Shown: piece by piece, positions 1 through 5,000 of the stretch | How the letters are laid out: each line of letters opens with the position of its first letter | How positions within the stretch are numbered: position 1 is the first letter of the stretch | From: JANRIC01 sp033765345 | GTDB taxonomy: Bacteria > Bacteroidota > Bacteroidia > Cytophagales > Microscillaceae | Assembly (NCBI GenBank): GCA_033765345.1 | Contig: JANRIC010000190.1 | Coordinates: 1 to 7,765, forward strand | DNA: 7,765 nucleotides | Direction: 5' to 3' | Program-made: the position numbers and the translations under genes | The notes under the pieces: generated by a model | Database searches by the model: none | Seen by the model: only the letters and a program-made list of their open reading frames with translations | Told to the model about the DNA's origin: nothing

Positions 1-465
1 TCTATCCACTGCACCCGCATTGACAGAAAGCCTGCCATCGGTCACTGTAATTACTTTGGTGGCATTCCGCACACCGACGCTGCCCAATACGGGGGTAAAA
101 TCAATCATCGTTAAGCCTTCGGCTACTACAATATGGCGGGTGCCGACCAGGCCTTCGGGGTCGGACTCACCTACCTGAATGGTCACACGATAAGTATCAT
201 TGGGTACAAGGATTTCCCAGTCACCTTCTTGTGCGCCTGGAGTCACATCACTGAAGCGCATGTGCATAAAAGTTTCACGGAAAATATCTTTATCAGGGCT
301 TGGGGTGCGGTTTCTACCACGACCTACGAGGCTTACGGGGTTACGGCTTACCGGATCTACCCAGCCATAGGAGATGCCATTGCCCCGGTTGCCGAAAGGT
401 TCACCAAAATCTTTGAGCCATCCTGAGGGAGGGGCGGTGGCTTCATCCGAGAAATTTACTTTGAA
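1..465 (-). repeat. Second copy of the malectin-like domain (truncated by the window)
   Basis: This stretch codes residues 321-475 and aligns without gaps to residues 33-187 of the same protein, at a fixed offset of 288 residues (864 bp). I count about 90 identical residues over 155 aligned positions. The most conserved blocks are PSGWLKD, RGNG, YGWVDP, RGRNR, PD.DIFRET, MHMRFS.VTPG, GDWE, QVG, TRH, GVRN and VTDG. At DNA level the copies have clearly diverged, so the duplication is old or the domain is under strong protein-level constraint. The end of the copy is not visible. Confidence 0.9.
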
Positions 466-1425
466 GGAATTACCTGTTTGAGGTACATACAACTCAGTTC
501 CTGTGGTAAAGTTGGCACTAAACAGTAGTACATTCACTCCTGCAAAATCTTTAACGCCCTGGATAATGTAGCGATAATTTGTAAAAGGCTTTAAATTGGC
601 ATTGGGCTGCAGATTGATCTGGCCATTGCTAAAAGTCACTGTGGAGGGAACTTCAACATTGCCCGTGATTTCAAATAGCCTAACTGTTTGGCTATTAACG
701 GTAGTAGGGTCGATGCTACTGCCGGGGTTGGGTAATAAAATATTTTTAGCAGAAATCGTCTGATTCAGAAACACATTTTGCAATCCGTCTACAGGGTCAG
801 AAGAAAGTACTACGGGAGTCTGTAAAGAACCCTCTGCTTCAATCATCACAAAATGTATCTTCACATTTTTTCCAGTACTCCCATTGATAGAAAGTTTTCC
901 ATCGGTTACATTGACGATAGCACTTCCATTTCGAACCCCAAAAGTCCCTTTGGGTGCCGAAAAATCAATGATTTGTATGTCTTCGGCAAGGATAAGATGC
1001 CGTGTATCCATATTATTTTCAATGTCTGCATCCCCTACCTGTACCGTAATTCTGTAAGAGCCGTTAGGAAGAGCCATTTCCCAGTCACCGTTTTGAGTGC
1101 CAGGGGTTACATTAGAGAATCGCATGTGCATCAGGGTCTCTCTGAAAATATCCACATCCGGGGTAGGATTACGATTTCGCCCACGGGCACTGATGTCTAC
1201 TGCCTGGCGGGTATTAGGGTCTACCCATCCGTAGGTCAATCCGTTTCCCCGATCTCCGTAAGGCTGACCGTAGTCTTTGAGCCAACCAGAGGGTGCAGCC
1301 GTAGCTGCATCAGAGAAATTGATCTTGAAGCTTGTCTGTCCCAAAACAGGACTTAAAGTACTGGCTTGAATTACAGCAAAAATTAGTACAAGCCGGTAAA
1401 ACAAAGGAAAATGATGCGTTTTCAT
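1..1425 (-). CDS. Secreted protein with duplicated malectin-like domains and a Big_5 domain (3' end outside window)
   Basis: The frame is open for 475 codons, from ATG at 1425 to the window edge, with no stop, so the C-terminus is missing. Residues 1-29 read as a Sec signal peptide: a short n-region MKTHHF, a hydrophobic core around LVLIFAVIQA, and likely cleavage before Gln30. Residues 33-196 form a domain with the motifs FKINFSD, SGWLKDYG, RGNG, YGWVDP, RETLMHMRF, GDWE, NGSYRITVQVGD and VTDGKLS. This pattern recurs in secreted Bacteroidota proteins and resembles malectin/galactose-binding jelly rolls (family assignment from memory). Residues 203-309 look like a Big_5 Ig-like domain (SSDPVDG...VFLNQTI, LKPFTNYRYIIQGVKDFAG). 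Residues 321-475 are a second copy of the first domain. The role is probably extracellular glycan binding or display. In-frame ATGs at 1470, 1491 and 1497 are possible starts, and the frame is closed just upstream by TAA. I chose 1425 because it gives a normal signal peptide. No start has a convincing Shine-Dalgarno sequence. The gene follows the larger minus-strand gene but is separated from it by a terminator. Confidence 0.93.
   Translation of the reverse strand, partial: MKTHHFPLFYRLVLIFAVIQASTLSPVLGQTSFKINFSDAATAAPSGWLKDYGQPYGDRGNGLTYGWVDPNTRQAVDISARGRNRNPTPDVDIFRETLMHMRFSNVTPGTQNGDWEMALPNGSYRITVQVGDADIENNMDTRHLILAEDIQIIDFSAPKGTFGVRNGSAIVNVTDGKLSINGSTGKNVKIHFVMIEAEGSLQTPVVLSSDPVDGLQNVFLNQTISAKNILLPNPGSSIDPTTVNSQTVRLFEITGNVEVPSTVTFSNGQINLQPNANLKPFTNYRYIIQGVKDFAGVNVLLFSANFTTGTELYVPQTGNSFKVNFSDEATAPPSGWLKDFGEPFGNRGNGISYGWVDPVSRNPVSLVGRGRNRTPSPDKDIFRETFMHMRFSDVTPGAQEGDWEILVPNDTYRVTIQVGESDPEGLVGTRHIVVAEGLTMIDFTPVLGSVGVRNATKVITVTDGRLSVNAGAVDR
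499..819 (-). other. Big_5 Ig-like domain between the two malectin-like copies
   Basis: Residues 203-309 show the usual Big_5 layout. An opening strand with PVVLSSDPVDG is followed by a hydrophobic strand (VFLNQTISA), a middle stretch DPTTVNSQTVRLFE, and the closing LKPFTNYRYIIQGVKDFAG followed by FTTG. In known proteins such Ig-like domains act as spacers or adhesion modules. Assignment is by motif recognition only. Confidence 0.75.
838..1329 (-). repeat. First copy of the malectin-like domain
   Basis: Codes residues 33-196, directly after the signal peptide. It is complete, and its last strand region is VKIHFVMIE. Many related domains end with a similar 'K-[IV]-N/H-[FY]' strand, which supports a domain boundary here before the Big_5 region at 203. 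The conserved aromatic and glycine blocks (GWLKD, YGQPYG, YGWVDP, GDWE) are the same as in the copy at 1-465. Confidence 0.87.
1339..1425 (-). other. Signal peptide of the downstream secreted protein
   Basis: This is the Sec-type export signal at residues 1-29. It has a basic, histidine-containing start (MKTHHF), Arg11 before a hydrophobic run (LVLIFAVIQA), and a small-residue stretch ending VLG before Gln30. Cleavage between Gly29 and Gln30 is the most likely site; cleavage after Ala21 is an alternative. There is no lipobox cysteine, so a lipoprotein is not supported. The signal fits a protein that crosses the inner membrane by Sec. Export by the T9SS would need a C-terminal sorting domain, which lies outside the window if present. 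Confidence 0.8.
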
Positions 1426-2004
1426 ACAATTTGGTGTCTTTTTTAAGGTACAATCAGACAAATATTTCATCAGAGATAAAATGTGCTCCATATACATAAT
1501 AGGTCTAAGTAATTAGAAATTTCTTTTTATTCTATAGTCACAAAAACAATTCCTTATGCTCCAAAATATTACATATAAATTTTTCAGAAATTATTTTTAG
1601 AATTTTATAAAAGCATACTGAGGTTTTAAAGGGTTTTCAGAAGAAAAAAGCAGGAAAAACTTCTGTATTCGTATTTAATTTATTTGCAGAAAAACAGTTT
1701 TATACCATCATAAAGTTTATTTTTTAGAATATCTGTCCAAAAAATAGAAGAAAAATCTCTTTTTGGTAAAAGTCTGAGGGTAGGCTTAATTTTTTAGACT
1801 ATTTTGTAATCAAATAATAAAAAACTTGCTGATTAAGGAATCAAAATCTCTTTATCTTGCTTAAAACCCCAGATATACTTACACCTGTTATTTTTATCTG
1901 ATTATCTCAATAACTTCTTGATCATTGAACCTCAAAAAAAACCGTAACCCCAAAAAAAGGGGTCACGGTTAGTTCTTAGTCAAATTATGCGAATCTTTTA
2001 GATT
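1426..2004. other. AT-rich intergenic region without a gene
   Basis: About 580 bp lie between the stop of the large gene and the chosen start of the next. I see no coding frame of substance on either strand, no tRNA and no riboswitch motif. The only clear element is the terminator at 1934-1970. The region must hold the promoter of the downstream gene if the terminator works. A strict Bacteroidota promoter (TTTG, 19-21 bases, TAnnTTTG, minus strand) was not found by eye. The nearest partial -7-like match is AATATTTG at 1459-1466, without a suitable -33 element. An 11-base direct repeat AAAATCTCTTT occurs at 1752-1762 and 1843-1853. In-frame ATGs at 1470, 1491 and 1497 could extend the downstream gene into this region. 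Confidence 0.75.
1934..1970 (-). terminator. Rho-independent terminator of the large T9SS gene
   Basis: On the minus strand the RNA would read ACCGUGACCCC, a loop of seven U, then GGGGUUACGGU running straight into a U tract (plus-strand A's at 1934-1941). This gives an 11-bp stem, extendable by one A-U pair at 1940/1970. The only non-Watson-Crick position is a G-U wobble in the minus-strand RNA. The same position would be an A-C mismatch on the plus strand, and the plus strand has no U tract after the hairpin, so the element is directional. It begins 34 bases after the TAA stop at 2005-2007. Confidence 0.92.
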
Positions 2005-5000
2005 TTATTCTTGAGTCACAATAAATCTCTTATAAAGCGTTTTGCCTCCGTGACTTGTCACAACAAAATATACGCCGGGCTTAAGATTGCTTACTTTCAG
2101 AGAGATTTCTTTGGTCTCACGATCCATAGTCACCTCAAAACCATCCAGTACAGCCATTCCCTGAGCATTGAAGATTTTAATGCCTACATTTTCACCCTGA
2201 GGGGCTGTGAGTTGTATATTCATCTTGCCCTCTTGGTTTACCGGGTTTGGATACAGATTGATCTGAAGTTCTTCCTGACTTGCTTGGCTTTCTATACCAG
2301 CTACTTTTACTGAGGGGCGACCAGCCGTAGAAAGAGATGCCACTTCGGTCGCATTAAGTGCTCTGTTGTAGAACTTAATATCGTCCATTCTTCCGCCGAA
2401 ATAACTATCATTATAACTACCCCCCCAACGTCCGAATTCAAGCGGTTGGTCACCGAGATTAGTCAAAGTAGGAGCTTTAGCACTGGCAGATAAGGTACCA
2501 TTCAGATAGATATTCACATTGCCTGTAGCGTCTACGGTAAGTACTACAAATGTCCATTGATTTGCCGATACGTTTCCTCCTTTAAGAACCCAATTATTGG
2601 CATCTTTTTCATAATCAAATTGGATCGTACCATTTTCCAGACTCAGGGCGTATTGTTTATGACTTGAGTTAGTCAATTTGGCAAGGATGCCTCTACGCCC
2701 GCTTGTTGAACTTGGATTAATCCATAAAGAGAATGAGAAATTTGCATTTACATTCAATGAAGGGCTACTTGGCACAGATACGTAATCATTGGTTCCGTCG
2801 AGGTTTAATGCGTGTGTTCCTATTTGTTTATTTGTACTGAAGTTAGCTCCATTTTGTGTAGTACCGTTATTACTTCCGATAGCATCAGTGGCGTTGTTGT
2901 CCATTTTCCAGTGGCTAAATGCACTGACTACTGGAGTAGGTATGGTGGTGCTTAGTGCCCTAATATCGCCAGTACCGTTAAATACCAGATAATGAACATC
3001 CTCGAGAGCGTGACTTACTTCACTATCTCCACAAGACTCTTCCTCTCCAAGCACTTCTACAGATGTGCCATTGATGTTATTTTGATTAAAGCGCAAACTA
3101 ATAGGATCTCCCCCAAGATAGCTGCTTATTTTTCCAACAAATACCGGTGTTGTATAACTTTGTTTGAAGTTAAACCTTCTCTTAACCTCATCGGCTACTC
3201 TGGAAGCGACAGCGGCTTCAAAAATGAAATCTGAGCTTTGTATTCCAGGTTCGATGGCAATCCAACACACTTCTTCATTGGCATGCGTACCGGATCCTTC
3301 CTGTTCCTGTAAAAGGAGTCTGAATTGATTGACGGTAGTATTGCTATGGTTCAGGCGCGTATTTGCGGCAGAGGCTTCATTTACACTCGTGATCTGAGTC
3401 AGAATTGTAGGTACTTCTACAAAAGCTTGTGGGAAATTATAATTTGCCCAACTGCTATTTGCAGTGATTTTACCGGCTTGTAGGGTTTTGCCATTGGGAA
3501 GGACGTGCGCTCCTTGTTCAATCACTATATAAGGTACAGATTCGGTAGCGTGTGTGCCGTCTAGGCAGTCCCACTCCTGAATCCTTACTTCGAAGCTGTT
3601 GGGAGTAATATTACGAACTCTCACCGTTGTCTGTGCCGGGTCATTATAACTTGGGTCTCCGGTGACTACAACAGGGTTGGTATACGTATTTTTCAGATTA
3701 ATTTTTACCCAGTTTTGATTTACCTGAGCCAGACCTACCTCACCAATCGGTGGCGGTGCAGGCAATACAACCTGGTTGCTGATACTCACTTGATCAAAAA
3801 TTGCTGTAGACAGCACGCCTGTCACGTGGGAGGTCAAAGCTAGCCCTACTTTTACATCTTTGGTCATGTTGATATTCACTACGTTTCCGATTTGAGTCCA
3901 GGGTCCGGTTTGGCTATTTGTAGAATAGAAAGCTCTAAACTCGCTGCCGATTCTTTGCAATCTAAGGAATTTTACGCTTGATGTACCACCGACTAGCGAT
4001 CCACTCCATACAGCGTTGCTTCCTGTTTCGGTACGCCATTGGAAGGTCACTTGATTGTCTGGTCTTTGAAGTACCATAGCCATTTTTGAGTTTGCGGCAG
4101 TAGATTCACGGAACATAATCCCGGCTTTTGCCCATTCATTGCTAAGTTGTACGGAGTTTACTCGGGCGATAATCTCCCCGTCTCCGTTATGAGTTCTGTG
4201 GATAAATTGAAATCCATCCGCTGTACCCCAAATATCTGCTCCGGCACCTTGTAGTGTATAAGTGCCATTGGAATGAACAGCACTACCTGCTATGCCTACG
4301 GTTCCTATATCGCCCTTGTCTGTGAATATTCCTAGATTAGGAGTAGAAATGATTTCAGGCAAAGAGAAGTAGGTTGTTGGCATAGGTCTTTCCTGAGTGC
4401 CGTTAGGCAATTGCCAGCCGATTGCGATATTATCCCAGCCTGTGCCTTCTTTATGCAACACGTATAAATAGTATTTTTCGCCGGCCTTTAACGAGATGGC
4501 TGCTGACTGTTGCTCAGGGTATTTGCTCCATTCTCTTGAGTTTGTCCAGCCCGGAACACTGGCAATTTTTTGGGCATTGGCAGGATTCTGGTCAGTACTT
4601 AACCAAAGTTCGGAATGATCATCTCCGGATATCCAGAAGGTGTAATTCCCTGTCTGAGGTGCACAAAGGATTCCTGAAATACGAGAACCGTAATTATCAG
4701 CGGTATTGATTTGTCCTTCTACCAAGCCTGTCATTTTTTGTGATGAACTTGGATTATTGGGATAATTGGCGTTTGCAGTCAGGTTACTTACAGATCCACC
4801 AGAGATATTATTCCAGATTTCATACAAAAGCTCTCCAGAGGCTGTGCAAGGGTTAGGAACAACTACTTCGGGTAAAGAGAAATAGGTCGTTGCCATAGGT
4901 CTTTCCTGAGTACCGTCCGGCAATTGCCAGCCAATAGCAATGTTATCCAAACCACCGCCTTCTTTGTGTAGCACAAACAGGTAGTATTTTTCGCCAGCTT

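Noticed and set aside
133..426. Plus-strand open frame of 97 codons
   Set aside because: It lies antisense to the second malectin-like copy, whose minus-strand frame shows clear family motifs. The plus-strand product shows no recognisable domain.
853..1356. Plus-strand open frame of 167 codons
   Set aside because: It is the antisense shadow of the first malectin-like copy. It partly resembles the 133-426 shadow only because the underlying DNA is duplicated.
1638..1665. CAGAAG...CTTCTG inverted repeat in the intergenic region
   Set aside because: Only a 6-bp stem with a 16-base loop and no adequate U tract. This is expected by chance in such AT-rich DNA.
1803..1850. Promoter-like pair TTTG...TATTATTTG on the minus strand
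   Set aside because: The -7-like element has one base too many and the spacing between the two TTTG words is about two bases beyond the Bacteroidota consensus. It would also leave a leader of nearly 380 bases.
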